46,485 nucleotides of DNA from an uncultured bacterium (GTDB lineage: Bacteria > Omnitrophota > Gorgyraeia > Ghiorseimicrobiales > Ghiorseimicrobiaceae), in contig CAJVXN010000013.1 in assembly GCA_913009335.1 (NCBI GenBank), forward strand, positions 1 to 46,485. Reading direction: 5' to 3'. Of this stretch, positions 17,949 to 27,140 are shown one piece after another. The notes beneath the pieces were generated by a model. That model was not told the DNA's origin. It saw nothing but the letters and a program-made list of their open reading frames with translations, and did no database searches. Within the stretch, counting starts at the first letter, position 1, and each line of letters starts with the position of its first letter. Made by a program: the position numbers and the translations under genes.

Positions 17949-19133
17949 TTACTCCTTATCGCTAAGCGCGGAAATACCGGGTAAAACTTTTCCTTCCATG
18001 TATTCTAAGGAAGCTCCGCCGCCAGTTGATATATGCGTCATCTTATCTTCTAAGTTAAATTTTGCAATCATTGCCGCGGTATCTCCACCGCCGATTATTT
18101 TAGTTGCGGATATTTCAGACAATAACTTAGCAACTGCAAAAGAACCCTTGCTAAATTCCTCTACTTCAAAAATTCCCAACGGACCGTTCCAAACAATTGT
18201 CGCAGCATTTTTTATTGTCCCGGAGAAATTTTCAATAGTCTTCTCTCCCACGTCTACTCCAATTAACCCGTCAGGGATACTATCACCTACTGTCTCTATT
18301 TTGCCTGATCCATCAATTTTATCAGTTACAATATTATCCACAGGTAAAGAAATTTCAACTCCCACCTCGACTGCTTTATTAAGTATCATCTTGGCAACAT
18401 CTATCTTATCTGCCTCGAGCTTAGAATTGCCGATATTTTTACCTTGTGCCTTTAAAAAGGTATAGCACATCCCGCCCCCTATAATAATATGGTCAACCTT
18501 ACTTAACATATTTTCAATCAAAAGTATTTTGTCGGTTACCTTAGCACCTCCCAAAATAAGAACAAAAGGCTTCTTGGGATCATCTAACGCGCCTCCCAAA
18601 TATTCAATTTCTTTAATTAATAATAATCCCGCGGCAGACTTTAAAAAATGCGTAACTCCTTCGGTTGAAGCATGCGCTCTATGAGCAGTGCCAAAAGCGT
18701 CATTTATATAAAGGTCCGCAAGCGAAGCAAGTTCTTTCGCAAATTCCAAACCATTCTCTTCTTCCTCAGGATGGAATCGCAAATTTTCCAATAGAACAAT
18801 CCGGCCTCCGGATTCCCGAATATCCTTTTTGACAACATCACCTACGCAATCATCCAGCTTTTTAACAGGCTCCTCCAATAAAATAGCAAGCTTTAAAGCA
18901 ACGGGTGTTAACCTATATGCATCAGTTATTTGCCCCTTGGGCCTTCCCAGATGACTTGCCAAAATTATCTTTTTTGCGCCATTATCTAAACAATACTTAA
19001 TCGTAGGAAGGCTTGCCCGAATACGTTTATCATCCGTAATATTTAAATCTTTATCTAAGGGAACATTAAAATCCACTCGTATTAAAATCCTCTTATCTTT
19101 AACATCGATGTCGTTAATCGTAAGTTTATTCAT
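17949..19133 (-). CDS. pgk: Phosphoglycerate kinase
   Basis: 394-aa glycolytic kinase (1,3-bisphosphoglycerate plus ADP to 3-phosphoglycerate plus ATP). Motifs are RVDFNVPLD, SHLGRPKG, LLENLRFHPEEE, FVLILGGAKVTDK, VWNGPLGIFE and the C-terminal GGGDTAAMI and THISTGGGASLEYMEG. The start was set at MNKLTIND. An in-frame extension of 25 codons upstream exists, but it runs through the two-hairpin leader and has no homology to the family. No Shine-Dalgarno lies between hairpin and ATG. tpiA follows at once. Confidence 0.95.
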   Translation of the reverse strand: MNKLTINDIDVKDKRILIRVDFNVPLDKDLNITDDKRIRASLPTIKYCLDNGAKKIILASHLGRPKGQITDAYRLTPVALKLAILLEEPVKKLDDCVGDVVKKDIRESGGRIVLLENLRFHPEEEENGLEFAKELASLADLYINDAFGTAHRAHASTEGVTHFLKSAAGLLLIKEIEYLGGALDDPKKPFVLILGGAKVTDKILLIENMLSKVDHIIIGGGMCYTFLKAQGKNIGNSKLEADKIDVAKMILNKAVEVGVEISLPVDNIVTDKIDGSGKIETVGDSIPDGLIGVDVGEKTIENFSGTIKNAATIVWNGPLGIFEVEEFSKGSFAVAKLLSEISATKIIGGGDTAAMIAKFNLEDKMTHISTGGGASLEYMEGKVLPGISALSDKE

Positions 19134-19135
19134 AT

Positions 19136-19250
19136 CAATGAAGCCATGACTTATGGAAGCCGCAGGCTGAACATAAGTTATTTGGCTGAATGACTCCGAT
19201 AGCTGCACGAAAATTTATTCTAAATTTTCGAGCGTTTTGCTATTGGAGCA
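19136..19250 (-). promoter_or_regulatory. Two-hairpin leader element before pgk
   Basis: Hairpin A has base GCTCC/GGAGT, AGC/GCT and CGAAAATTTA/TAAATTTTCG. Hairpin B has base AGCCA/TGGCT in place of the usual ACGCA/TGCGT, bulge AA and stem TAACTTATG/CATAAGTCA. Both bases differ from the common form on both strands, so pairing is kept. The ATG follows TCATTGAT, without a Shine-Dalgarno. Confidence 0.8.
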
Positions 19251-19257
19251 TTTCCTT

Positions 19258-20334
19258 CTAACTATTTTGTTTCACAGTATAAAGAGTCTGTGTGGGATAA
19301 GCAAACTCAATTCCAGCTTTTCCAAAATTTTCCTTTAAAGCAAGGTTAATTTCCTGCTGAATATCCATATAAAGATTATAATCACTGCCATCAACATAAT
19401 AGACAATTTCAAATACAAGACTAAAATCAGCAAAGCTTAAAAAATGAGCCCTATCTAAAGTTACCTTATCAATATTCTTAACAATCTCAGCTACAATTTG
19501 AGGAATATTTTTTAACTGCTCATGCGTAGTTTGATAAAGGACACCAATCTGAAAACTTACCCTGCGTTTCTGCATTTTTTTATAATTCCGGATGCGGCTA
19601 TTAGTCAAATCGGAATTAGGAAATACCAGCTGCTCACCGTGCAGGCTTTTTATACGCGTAGTTTTTATACCCACGTGTTCAACAACCCCCAGAAGATCTC
19701 CTACAATAATAAAATCTCCCACTTTAAAAGGCTTATCCAGGAAAATAGCGAAAGAACTGAAAAGATCGCCTAAAATACTTTGCGCCGCCAACGCCAAAGC
19801 TATCCCGCCAATACCTAAACCGGCAATAACAGCAGAAATCTTAATGCCCAAATTATCTAAAATAAATACCGCGCCCCCTGCCCAAATAACCCAGTTCAAT
19901 ACAGTCGTAATGCTTCTAGTCGCTTTTGCCTCTGCCGCGTCTAACTTCGCGTCCGCCCCCAGATACATCTTCTCAATAAAATAAGCAACGATTAACTGAA
20001 CAATCCTTAAACCTTTAATAACAAGAACAATCAAAAAAACAGCGCCGATGACTTTATCAACATTAACCGAAAGTACAAGCTGCCGCGTTGCTATAAAAAA
20101 AGCAATTAATATATACGTGGGCCTGCGGATTTGTTCGATAAGACTAATGATAAAATCATCAATATCTGTTTTTGTTTTCCGGCTTAATTTTTTAAGCTTT
20201 ACAATAACTACTCGCTTGAATAAATAAAGGATTAACAGTGTACCAACAAAAATAAACAAGGATACTCCGTAAACAAAAACAGTATTGCCCCCAAACTCCC
20301 ACCCTAGAATAGACTGCAAAGTAGAGTTAGACAT
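19258..20334 (-). CDS. MscS-family mechanosensitive channel
   Basis: 358-aa membrane protein. Four or so N-terminal helices are followed by the pore helix and the MscS core, AVIAGLGIGGIALALAAQSILGDLFSSFAIFLDKPFKVGDFI. A soluble beta domain follows, with VEHVGIKTTRIKSLHGEQLVFPNSDL. The C-terminus EFAYPTQTLY is typical of the MscS/YnaI group. The likely role is release of solutes under osmotic downshock. It lies between hflC and pgk on the same strand. Confidence 0.93.
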   Translation of the reverse strand: MSNSTLQSILGWEFGGNTVFVYGVSLFIFVGTLLILYLFKRVVIVKLKKLSRKTKTDIDDFIISLIEQIRRPTYILIAFFIATRQLVLSVNVDKVIGAVFLIVLVIKGLRIVQLIVAYFIEKMYLGADAKLDAAEAKATRSITTVLNWVIWAGGAVFILDNLGIKISAVIAGLGIGGIALALAAQSILGDLFSSFAIFLDKPFKVGDFIIVGDLLGVVEHVGIKTTRIKSLHGEQLVFPNSDLTNSRIRNYKKMQKRRVSFQIGVLYQTTHEQLKNIPQIVAEIVKNIDKVTLDRAHFLSFADFSLVFEIVYYVDGSDYNLYMDIQQEINLALKENFGKAGIEFAYPTQTLYTVKQNS

Positions 20335-20385
20335 AAAAACTCCCCCTTATTAAACAAACCAAACTTTTCTTTATTTTTACGTGAC

Positions 20386-21330
20386 TTACTTAAGGCCTTT
20401 TAGATATTTATAGTAATCGCTATCAGTGGTTAATATTATCGTGCTCTTATCATCAATAGTATCTTCATACGTCTGCAGCGTTTTAGTAAAAGAATAAAAA
20501 TCAGGGTCTTTACTGTAGGCATCGGCATAGATTTTTATCGTCTCAGCGTCTGCTTCACCTTTTAAAATTTGTGCCTTACGATATGCCTCTGATGTAATCT
20601 GTTTTAACTCTTTGCCCAATTGCCCCTCAATCTCGGCGCTCTTTCCTCTTCCCTCTGAGCGATACTGCTCCGCGGCGCGCTTGCGCTCTGCTATCATGCG
20701 CTCATAAACTTTACGGCGTACGTCTTCTACATAATTAATACGTTTTATACGCACATCTATTAATTCAATTCCATATTGCTTCGCGAGCTGCTCATGTGTC
20801 TTATCAAAGATTAAAATCTCAAGTGATTCACGGCCGGCTTCTATCTCCTCCAATGCCTCAGCTGCAACAGCAAGATTAGATTTAATTTCTTCAACTTCTA
20901 ATATGCGATTGGTATTTCTGACTACCTCAACTAATTGATAGCTCGTAATCGCATTTCTGGCTGCTCCGTTAATTATAACATCTAATTTTCCATGCGCGTT
21001 CATCTCACTTCCCACCGACTGCAGGAATTTTAACGCATCAGCTATCCTCCAGCGGGCATAGGTATCTACCCAGATATATCTTTTGTCTTTGGTAGGAATC
21101 TGATCAGGATCTCCATCCCACTCCAGTAACCTTTTTTCAAAATAATTCGCCTGCTGAATAAAGGGAACCTTGAATTTAAGGCCCGCGTTGGTAATAGGAT
21201 CTCCCACAGGATCACCAAACTGAGTAATTACTACCTGCTTCGTCTCATCAAGAACATAAACCGCGCCGCTTGCAAAAAATACAATTCCCAGTACTATTAA
21301 TGCTCCTAAAAATATGGCTATAGACTTCAT
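20386..21330 (-). CDS. hflC: HflC, SPFH/band-7 membrane protein
   Basis: 314-aa protein with one N-terminal membrane helix and a periplasmic SPFH domain. With HflK it forms a complex that surrounds and restrains the FtsH protease. VLDETKQVVITQFGDPVGDPITNAGLKFKVPFIQ and RVYERMIAERKRAAEQYRSEGRGKSAEI are family signatures. Its ATG overlaps the hflK stop by 1 nt, so the two are translated together. Confidence 0.93.
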   Translation of the reverse strand: MKSIAIFLGALIVLGIVFFASGAVYVLDETKQVVITQFGDPVGDPITNAGLKFKVPFIQQANYFEKRLLEWDGDPDQIPTKDKRYIWVDTYARWRIADALKFLQSVGSEMNAHGKLDVIINGAARNAITSYQLVEVVRNTNRILEVEEIKSNLAVAAEALEEIEAGRESLEILIFDKTHEQLAKQYGIELIDVRIKRINYVEDVRRKVYERMIAERKRAAEQYRSEGRGKSAEIEGQLGKELKQITSEAYRKAQILKGEADAETIKIYADAYSKDPDFYSFTKTLQTYEDTIDDKSTIILTTDSDYYKYLKGLK

Positions 21331-22310
21331 TATTCACTACCTCCTAAATTTAATAACGGCAAAATCGATGATTGCTTAGGATCTATAATATATTTATGCT
21401 CCACGCGAGGTAAAACACTCATCATTGTCTCCAGATAAAGCCTGTTTCTAGTTATCTCCGGAGCCTTCTTATATGCACTTAGCATGGTCAAAAATCTTTC
21501 TGCCTCACCCTTGGATCTATTTATTTTATCTAACGCGTAACCTTCCGCGTCACGTATTGTTTTCTCGGCTTCACCTCTAGCTCTGGGGATTATCTTATTG
21601 TAATTCTCCCATGCCTGGTTGACCATACGCTCTTTTTCCTGCTTTGCCTCATTGACCTCATTGAATGCGGGCTTTACCGAATCCGGAGGATTTACATCAA
21701 GTAATTTTACCGCTACAATCTGAATACCGGTTTGATACTTATCAATAATTTCCTGCATTTTTATTTTTGCCTGACTATTTATCTCTTCCCTGGACGTAGT
21801 CAAAACTTCATCAACTTGATAATTTCCCACAAGCCTTCGCATTATAACTTCCGAAACATCGCGTACATTCTCCACGGGATTCCGGGTTTTAAAAAGAAGA
21901 TTCACCGGATCGCTAATTTTAAACTGAACGGCCCAGCGCACATCCAGAATATTTAAATCTCCCGTAAGCATTAAAGACTCCCCCAGGTAATTCTGGGATG
22001 AATACCGCGTCTGAACCCCTGACTGAAGGGTTCTAAAACCAAATTCTTCTTTAAATTCGCGCTTTGCCTTAACCCGGGTCATTTTATCAATACCAAAAGG
22101 AAGCTTAAAATGTAATCCTGGCCTAGCTGTCCGAATATATTTACCGAATCTTTGCACAACCCCTACCTCCTCAGTCTTGATGGAATATATAGTGCCCTGA
22201 AATAAAGACAAAACCACTATTCCTATTACGACTAAAGGAATATAGCCTGAATAACGCTTAAACTCTTTTCTCCCCACATTAATAATGTCTTCCGGACTGA
22301 AATCCTGCAT
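21330..22310 (-). CDS. hflK: HflK, SPFH/band-7 membrane protein
   Basis: 326-aa partner of HflC. One membrane helix (about residues 22-42) is followed by the SPFH domain with TEEVGVVQRFGKYIRTARPGLHFKLPFGID and the coiled region NEVNEAKQEKERMVNQAWENYNKIIPRARGEAE. It lacks the glycine-rich N-terminus of some HflK proteins. An AAGGAGG Shine-Dalgarno lies after a hairpin of the leader family. Confidence 0.93.
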   Translation of the reverse strand: MQDFSPEDIINVGRKEFKRYSGYIPLVVIGIVVLSLFQGTIYSIKTEEVGVVQRFGKYIRTARPGLHFKLPFGIDKMTRVKAKREFKEEFGFRTLQSGVQTRYSSQNYLGESLMLTGDLNILDVRWAVQFKISDPVNLLFKTRNPVENVRDVSEVIMRRLVGNYQVDEVLTTSREEINSQAKIKMQEIIDKYQTGIQIVAVKLLDVNPPDSVKPAFNEVNEAKQEKERMVNQAWENYNKIIPRARGEAEKTIRDAEGYALDKINRSKGEAERFLTMLSAYKKAPEITRNRLYLETMMSVLPRVEHKYIIDPKQSSILPLLNLGGSE

Positions 22311-22320
22311 ATCTTACCTC

Positions 22321-22379
22321 CTTAGTGAGACCATAACTTACGAAACGACAGTTTTATAAGTTATCTGGTCGAATTAATC
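22321..22379 (-). promoter_or_regulatory. Leader element before hflK, hairpin B only
   Basis: Hairpin B has base GACCA/TGGTC, bulge GA and a perfect upper stem TAACTTA/TAAGTTA. The preceding linker is TAATTC, as in full copies, but hairpin A is absent because the previous gene stops just upstream. The basal stem differs from ACGCA/TGCGT on both sides. The element ends in CACTAAGGAGG, the ribosome site of hflK. Confidence 0.75.
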
Positions 22380-22385
22380 ACATCT

Positions 22386-22808
22386 TTAATTCTCTTCCCC
22401 TCGAGCACCCACATAACGGTTTTTTATGGATATCAACTCTAATTCTTCATCTTTATTTTCTAAAACATCTACTACTACTTTTACAACATTGTTCCTGCTC
22501 TGTAAGAATTCGTATATCTTCTCATTGCCCTCCTTATCAAATCTATAAAGCTCCCCATCGGAAGTATATAGAGAATATCCGCTTTCATAACTTATAGGCA
22601 TAATAGCCTGCACCTTTGGATACCTGGGAGCAAAAGTGCCGATTTGATCCAGGTATTTTTCCGCGCTGCGGTTATCGATTATTATACCGGTAAGTTGAAA
22701 CTCTTCTTTTGTATCTTCGACACTTTCTACTCCGGCTTCATCCGCATACGATAAAAAAGAAAAACAAAAAACCAGCACAATAGTTATTATAGTTATTTTC
22801 TTTTTCAC
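22386..22808 (-). CDS. Small secreted protein, unknown
   Basis: 140-aa protein starting at GTG with a clear signal peptide (residues 1-22, cleavage after SYA). The mature part has acidic stretches and alternating strands (KVQAIMPISYESGYSLYTSDGELYRF). I do not recognise the family. It is the first gene behind a strong promoter (22876-22904) and heads the run hflK-hflC-mscS. An AAGGAGA ribosome site is present. A periplasmic location is likely; function is unknown. Confidence 0.75.
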   Translation of the reverse strand: MKKKITIITIVLVFCFSFLSYADEAGVESVEDTKEEFQLTGIIIDNRSAEKYLDQIGTFAPRYPKVQAIMPISYESGYSLYTSDGELYRFDKEGNEKIYEFLQSRNNVVKVVVDVLENKDEELELISIKNRYVGARGEEN

Positions 22809-22875
22809 GCTAATCTCCTTTTATTTCTATGCTTTATGGAAATTTTACCGCTACCGCAATCTCCCATGATTGCGT

Positions 22876-22904
22876 ATAGTAACATAAATATATTATAAAG
22901 TCAA
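22876..22904 (-). promoter_or_regulatory. Sigma-70 promoter for the hflK operon
   Basis: Read on minus: -35 TTGACT (22899-22904), a 17-nt spacer and -10 TACTAT (22876-22881). The site lies 68-96 nt before the GTG start at 22808. A small hairpin (GCAATC/GATTGC) lies in the resulting leader. The long minus-strand run below could be read from here, though internal promoters are possible. Confidence 0.8.
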
Positions 22905-22910
22905 TTTAAC

Positions 22911-24119
22911 TTATGGATGGTTTCTGGGGACCTTTCGCAGGACATAATACCCGCCCAGCATAAAAAGAATTTGTACAGATAAGGCAATTCGGTATTTAAC
23001 TAGACCTAATGAATCAAAGGCTAAAACAACCAAACCCCATACAAGTAGCCCGGCTATTGTAGATAATTTTCCCACAAAACTAAACAACCCAAAGACTTCT
23101 CCTATTTTTTCCGGAGGAGAAAGATGCACTACTAACGCGCGGGACGATGTCCAGGTTGAGCCAAGGGCTATACCTATAATCGGCCCGACTATCCAAAAAA
23201 CTAATTTTGTTGTGGTAATTGCCGCCAAGGTCAAACCCGCAACCCAGATGAATATAACCCAACTTAATACTCGCCGTGGCCCAAACCTATCCGTCAGATA
23301 ACCAAACAAGAACGAACCTAGAATAGCAAATCCCGCGCAAACCAAATAAAATACATGCAACTCAGAATCCAAGAATCCGATAACCTTGCTGCTGTATACA
23401 GACATAAACACTATGCCTGTATTTATAGCGTTCATAAAAATAAAGGCGGCACACATAAAAGTTAGAAGCCCGGGATAGCTTTTATGATTGCGAAAAATAT
23501 TTATAAGGCGCGATAAAGATTCCTTTATATCTTTTGCGGAAAATGCTGCGGGCGGCGCTGCGGTTTTTTCTTTTAAGAAAAAACACGGCAAGGCGAATAA
23601 GAGGAATAACACACCCGTAGGGATAAACGCCCCCTGTCGTCCAAAAGTATCTACAAATGGCTTTACCATAACTAGGCCGATAATAGTACCCATATAACCA
23701 AAACCTACTCCGCATCCTGATATGCGCCCTAAATCATCCTTTTCCGCTATCTGAGGAAGAAGCGCGCTATAGAAAACAGCTCCTAGTTGATATCCGATAT
23801 TGGCGATCCCGAAAAATACCAACCCTAAAAATAAACTATCCACGACTCCTAAAAGAGCAGTAAAAGAACAACATAAAAGAGTAAAAAATATAAGAAAAGG
23901 TATTTTTTTTCCGCGTATATCCGAAAGTGTTCCCAGAATCGGCTCAAGAATTGCCGCAATCAGCATTGAAATAGATAAGGCAACACTATAGAAAATATCC
24001 CTACCCCCCATATCTACTGTTATCCATAAGGCAAAATAGAGGGATATTATATTCATGGAGAATATAGTATTGGCAAAATCGTATAATGACCAACTTATAA
24101 TCTTTGTCGCTCGTTTCAT
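22911..24119 (-). CDS. MFS transporter, UMF1 type
   Basis: 402-aa permease with about 12 membrane helices. The N-terminal ISWSLYDFANTIFSMNIISLYFALW is characteristic of the UMF1/Atg22-like major facilitator group, and the intracellular loop GTLSDIRGKKIPFL is the MFS signature. The start is at MKRATKII, which has a good GAGGGA ribosome site; an upstream in-frame extension of 22 codons lies over the promoter. The substrate is unknown. It diverges from the plus-strand gene at 24273. Confidence 0.88.
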   Translation of the reverse strand: MKRATKIISWSLYDFANTIFSMNIISLYFALWITVDMGGRDIFYSVALSISMLIAAILEPILGTLSDIRGKKIPFLIFFTLLCCSFTALLGVVDSLFLGLVFFGIANIGYQLGAVFYSALLPQIAEKDDLGRISGCGVGFGYMGTIIGLVMVKPFVDTFGRQGAFIPTGVLFLLFALPCFFLKEKTAAPPAAFSAKDIKESLSRLINIFRNHKSYPGLLTFMCAAFIFMNAINTGIVFMSVYSSKVIGFLDSELHVFYLVCAGFAILGSFLFGYLTDRFGPRRVLSWVIFIWVAGLTLAAITTTKLVFWIVGPIIGIALGSTWTSSRALVVHLSPPEKIGEVFGLFSFVGKLSTIAGLLVWGLVVLAFDSLGLVKYRIALSVQILFMLGGYYVLRKVPRNHP

Positions 24120-24156
24120 TGTTCCCTCAAAATAAGTAAAATGCAGGATATCTGTT

Positions 24157-24185
24157 ATTATATGAAAAATACCAAAACTAATCAA
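24157..24185 (-). promoter_or_regulatory. Sigma-70 promoter for the MFS gene
   Basis: Read on minus: -35 TTGATT (24180-24185), 17-nt spacer and a perfect -10 TATAAT (24157-24162). It is placed 38-66 nt before the chosen start at 24119, which supports that start rather than the upstream one at 24185. Confidence 0.8.
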
Positions 24186-24210
24186 TGAAAACCAAATTTA
24201 TCCCCCCCCA

Positions 24211-24239
24211 TTGACAAAATCTAACTCTAAGCCTACAAT
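24211..24239 (+). promoter_or_regulatory. Sigma-70 promoter, plus strand
   Basis: A perfect -35 TTGACA (24211-24216), 17-nt spacer and -10 TACAAT (24234-24239), followed by a start codon at 24273. It faces away from the MFS promoter 25 nt to the left, so this is a compact divergent promoter region. Confidence 0.85.
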
Positions 24240-24272
24240 AGAACTTAACTAAATACAACAAAGGAGAAACTT

Positions 24273-24725
24273 ATGGAACAATCAAAACCAATGGTATTTT
24301 CACCGTCAGAGAAAAAAATCAAACTCTTGCTCGTCTTCCCGGGTGCGGCAGTATTACATTTACTTATTGCGATCATCTTACCGGCTACCTTCTCTTTATT
24401 TATCGTATATACTGTTCCCGCGCTCATACTCTTATGGTTCATACTGGGAGCTTACCCAAAAAGACTCATCTTAAGAGAAGACGGACTAGTAATCGATAAA
24501 TTTATCAGGCGCACCAAACAAAAAATTCTTTATAGTAATATTAAAAATATAGATGCTGGTGAAGAAGACGTTCCTACAGTATCCGGAAGCACTACCCGCT
24601 GTATCCTTTACGTGACACTTAAAGATAGCGATAAAACAATACGCTTTGATTTTGGCACTGATGAAACCCATAATACATTCCTATCTAAATTTAGAGAGCA
24701 TTTAAAAGCACAACCTAACACATAA
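24273..24725 (+). CDS. Small membrane protein with PH-like tail, unknown
   Basis: 150-aa protein. Two membrane helices (about residues 19-60) are followed by a soluble beta-rich domain (about 65-145), with RLILREDGLVIDKFIRRTKQKILYSNIKNID resembling bacterial PH-like domains found behind membrane anchors. No family can be named with certainty. It has an AGGAGA ribosome site and a strong promoter. It lies 45 nt before the ubiE-like gene and is probably co-transcribed. Confidence 0.75.
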   Translation: MEQSKPMVFSPSEKKIKLLLVFPGAAVLHLLIAIILPATFSLFIVYTVPALILLWFILGAYPKRLILREDGLVIDKFIRRTKQKILYSNIKNIDAGEEDVPTVSGSTTRCILYVTLKDSDKTIRFDFGTDETHNTFLSKFREHLKAQPNT

Positions 24726-24770
24726 ACCTACTCTCTAATCTTAAATCTAACCGATAAAAAAATAAATTGT

Positions 24771-25463
24771 ATGCGTAACGCTGTTCAGGATATATTTAGT
24801 GAAGTGCCGAAAACATACGAGCTAGTTAACCATGTCTTAACCTTAGGCATGGACATACTGTGGCGCAGGAAAACGGTAAAAACAGCAATAAAAACCGGCG
24901 GAACGCGATGGCTGGATGTCTGTACCGGTACAGGAGAAACAGCAGCTTATCTTAAGCATTATGCGGGAAAAGATACAAAGGTATATGCTGCTGATTTTTC
25001 ATTACCTATGCTTAGAGCCGCTAAGAAAAAGAAATCCTGCGGAGATATTGAATTTAGCCTTTCTGATATAAAAAAACTTCCCTTCCGCAATAATACATTC
25101 GACCTTATAACTATCTCATTTGCCACGCGCAATATAAATATTAATCGCAAGGCATTAGCTGAAAGCTTTAAAGAGCTCTACCGTATTTTAAGGCCCGGAG
25201 GAAATTTTATAAATCTTGAAACAAGCCAACCCTCATCCCCTACTATCAAAAAACTCTTTCACCTCTATATAAAATTATTTATAAAACCCGTAGGCAGACT
25301 AATATCCGGATCGAAAGACGGCTACGCCTACCTATCAAATACTATTCCCCGGTTTTATCCGGCAGAAGAATTAGCTGAAATTATTAAACAATCAGGCTTT
25401 AAAAAGGTTAGCTTTACAAAACTTTTTCCCGGCACCGCTGCAATTCATAAATGCACTAAATAA
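24771..25463 (+). CDS. UbiE/MenG-type quinone methyltransferase
   Basis: 230-aa class-I SAM-dependent methyltransferase. The SAM motif is LDVCTGTGE at 48-56, and the later ISFATRNININR and RILRPGGNFINLE segments match UbiE/MenG. The YAYLSNTIPRFYPAEELAEI stretch is diagnostic for this family, which methylates demethylmenaquinone or the ubiquinone precursor. No other quinone gene is in the window, so the exact quinone cannot be given. It converges on pcm. Confidence 0.88.
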   Translation: MRNAVQDIFSEVPKTYELVNHVLTLGMDILWRRKTVKTAIKTGGTRWLDVCTGTGETAAYLKHYAGKDTKVYAADFSLPMLRAAKKKKSCGDIEFSLSDIKKLPFRNNTFDLITISFATRNININRKALAESFKELYRILRPGGNFINLETSQPSSPTIKKLFHLYIKLFIKPVGRLISGSKDGYAYLSNTIPRFYPAEELAEIIKQSGFKKVSFTKLFPGTAAIHKCTK

Positions 25464-25483
25464 CATCCCGCCCAACAATACCT

Positions 25484-25506
25484 TGGTTGAAGCCAGGCTT
25501 CAACCA
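25484..25506. repeat. TTGARGC palindrome between ubiE-like gene and pcm
   Basis: Perfect palindrome GGTTGAAGC / GCTTCAACC with a 3-nt loop in the convergent gap of two genes. No clear U-tract follows on either strand, so it is at best a weak bidirectional terminator. It belongs to a four-copy palindrome family (25484, 28708, 29296, 30829). Confidence 0.6.
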
Positions 25507-25528
25507 GTATTTTAAAAACAAGTCTCTG

Positions 25529-26218
25529 TTAATCTAAAGCATCTCTTACCATCGGTACAAACCTAACGGAGATAATCTTTTCTACTTTTATTCCTTCGTT
25601 ATCTTTTATAACCAGCTTTAGCTCTTGCCGATTAGTACCAACCGGTAAAACCATCCTACCGCCCTCTTTTAACTGCTCAATTAATTTGGGTGGAATCTCT
25701 TTCGGAGAAGCTGTAACTATTATGGCATCAAACGGCGCATGTTCCTCCCAACCCAAATACCCATCACCATGCTTTACTTCTATATTTTTATATCCCAACT
25801 GTTTAAGTATCATGCTCGCTGAATGCGCGAGAGGTTCTAAGAGCTCAATAGTATATACTTCTTTACACAAAAGGCTTAAAATGGCTGCCTGATACCCCGA
25901 ACCTGTACCAATTTCTAAGACTTTCTCATTGCCTTTTAATTCTAAAAGCTCGGTCATTAAAGCTACGATATAAGGTTGCGATATTGTCTGGTTATGCCCT
26001 ATGGGCAAAGGCCTATCAAAATATGCGGCATGGGCCAAACTGTTAGGTACAAACCTATGACGGGGCACCGTACGCATTACATCAAGTACCCGTTTATTCG
26101 TGACACCCCGCTTTACTATCTGACTATTCACCATATCGTCACGCAAAGAATCAAAATCCTGCGCGACTACGATAGCGGCAAGAAAGAAAAACAAAATAAA
26201 AACTAAAATTTTCTTCAT
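25529..26218 (-). CDS. pcm: Protein-L-isoaspartate O-methyltransferase with signal peptide
   Basis: 229-aa Pcm that methylates damaged L-isoaspartyl residues to start their repair. The motifs PLPIGHNQTISQPYIVALMTELL, VLEIGTGSGYQAAILS and the C-terminal VSVRFVPMVRD-like ISVRFVPMVRD are all kept. It begins with a typical signal peptide (MKKILVFILFFFLAAIVVAQ), so a periplasmic or exported form is likely. Most Pcm proteins are cytosolic, and SAM is not known to be plentiful outside the cytoplasm. It lies just after the lipid kinase gene. Confidence 0.9.
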   Translation of the reverse strand: MKKILVFILFFFLAAIVVAQDFDSLRDDMVNSQIVKRGVTNKRVLDVMRTVPRHRFVPNSLAHAAYFDRPLPIGHNQTISQPYIVALMTELLELKGNEKVLEIGTGSGYQAAILSLLCKEVYTIELLEPLAHSASMILKQLGYKNIEVKHGDGYLGWEEHAPFDAIIVTASPKEIPPKLIEQLKEGGRMVLPVGTNRQELKLVIKDNEGIKVEKIISVRFVPMVRDALD

Positions 26219-26229
26219 TTTTAAAATAT

Positions 26230-27105
26230 TTATTTTGGCAGCATTATCCTTAAAGCCCTAGGTAGTATCTTTAGTTTGTATTCACCGCTTTCTAATATCT
26301 CTCCATCGGCATGGGCCAACAATAAACTCGTTGAGCTAACAACAATCTCTTTTGTCTTAAATGTTTTTACATAAGGAAGGTTTACATGTTCTCCTTTGAT
26401 TGCTTTAGGCAAATCTCTTAGAAGTTTTAATCTGTTTTGATCATCAATAATACAGACATCCATTAGGCCATCGTCAAATTCCGCAGAAGGAGTAAGCAGA
26501 AACCCTCCACCGGCAGCCTTGCCGTTGCCCACGGCAATAAGCAATGCTTTTTTATCAAGCGTTGTATTATTAAAACTAATCTTAAGCTTTGGGCTCTTAT
26601 ATTTAAACAGGCTGCTTAAAACGGTATATAGATAAATCCAGTCCGGATTAAGAAACTTCCGGATATTCTGACTTTCTCTGGCTACATAGGCATCAAACCC
26701 TATGCCTACGCCGTTAATAAAATACCTGCTATTTATCCTACCAACATCAATCTCGCAAACCGCACCTTCATAAAGAACACGACACGCATCTTCTAATTTA
26801 GGCGCAACACCTATTCCTTTAGCAAAATCATTACCCAGGCCAATAGGGATCACTCCAAAAATAGCTCTTGTTCCCACAATACCGTTAACAACTTCATTTA
26901 TCGTACCATCGCCTCCAGCAGCAACTATTAGTTTAAAACCGTTTTTCACTGCCTCCGTGGCTAAGCTAGTTGCCTCACCTTGCGATTGAGTAATGTCCAT
27001 CTCAAGGGCTATTTTTCTATCCTCAAATATATCCCTGATGACAGCAATGACCCTTTTGGCTCTCCCTCTTCCGGCTAAAGAATTAAGAATTATCTTTGTT
27101 TTCAT
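26230..27105 (-). CDS. Diacylglycerol/lipid kinase, YegS/BmrU type
   Basis: 291-aa protein of the DAGK catalytic family. AAGGDGTINEVVNGI carries the nucleotide-binding GGDGT motif, IPIGLGNDFAKGIG the second conserved block, and FDDGLMDVCII the C-terminal lipid kinase block. It likely phosphorylates a lipid or sphingoid-like substrate at the membrane; which lipid is unknown. pcm follows 11 nt after it. Confidence 0.9.
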   Translation of the reverse strand: MKTKIILNSLAGRGRAKRVIAVIRDIFEDRKIALEMDITQSQGEATSLATEAVKNGFKLIVAAGGDGTINEVVNGIVGTRAIFGVIPIGLGNDFAKGIGVAPKLEDACRVLYEGAVCEIDVGRINSRYFINGVGIGFDAYVARESQNIRKFLNPDWIYLYTVLSSLFKYKSPKLKISFNNTTLDKKALLIAVGNGKAAGGGFLLTPSAEFDDGLMDVCIIDDQNRLKLLRDLPKAIKGEHVNLPYVKTFKTKEIVVSSTSLLLAHADGEILESGEYKLKILPRALRIMLPK

Positions 27106-27140
27106 TACTTATATTGTAAAACAGAAAGTCGAAACTTGGT

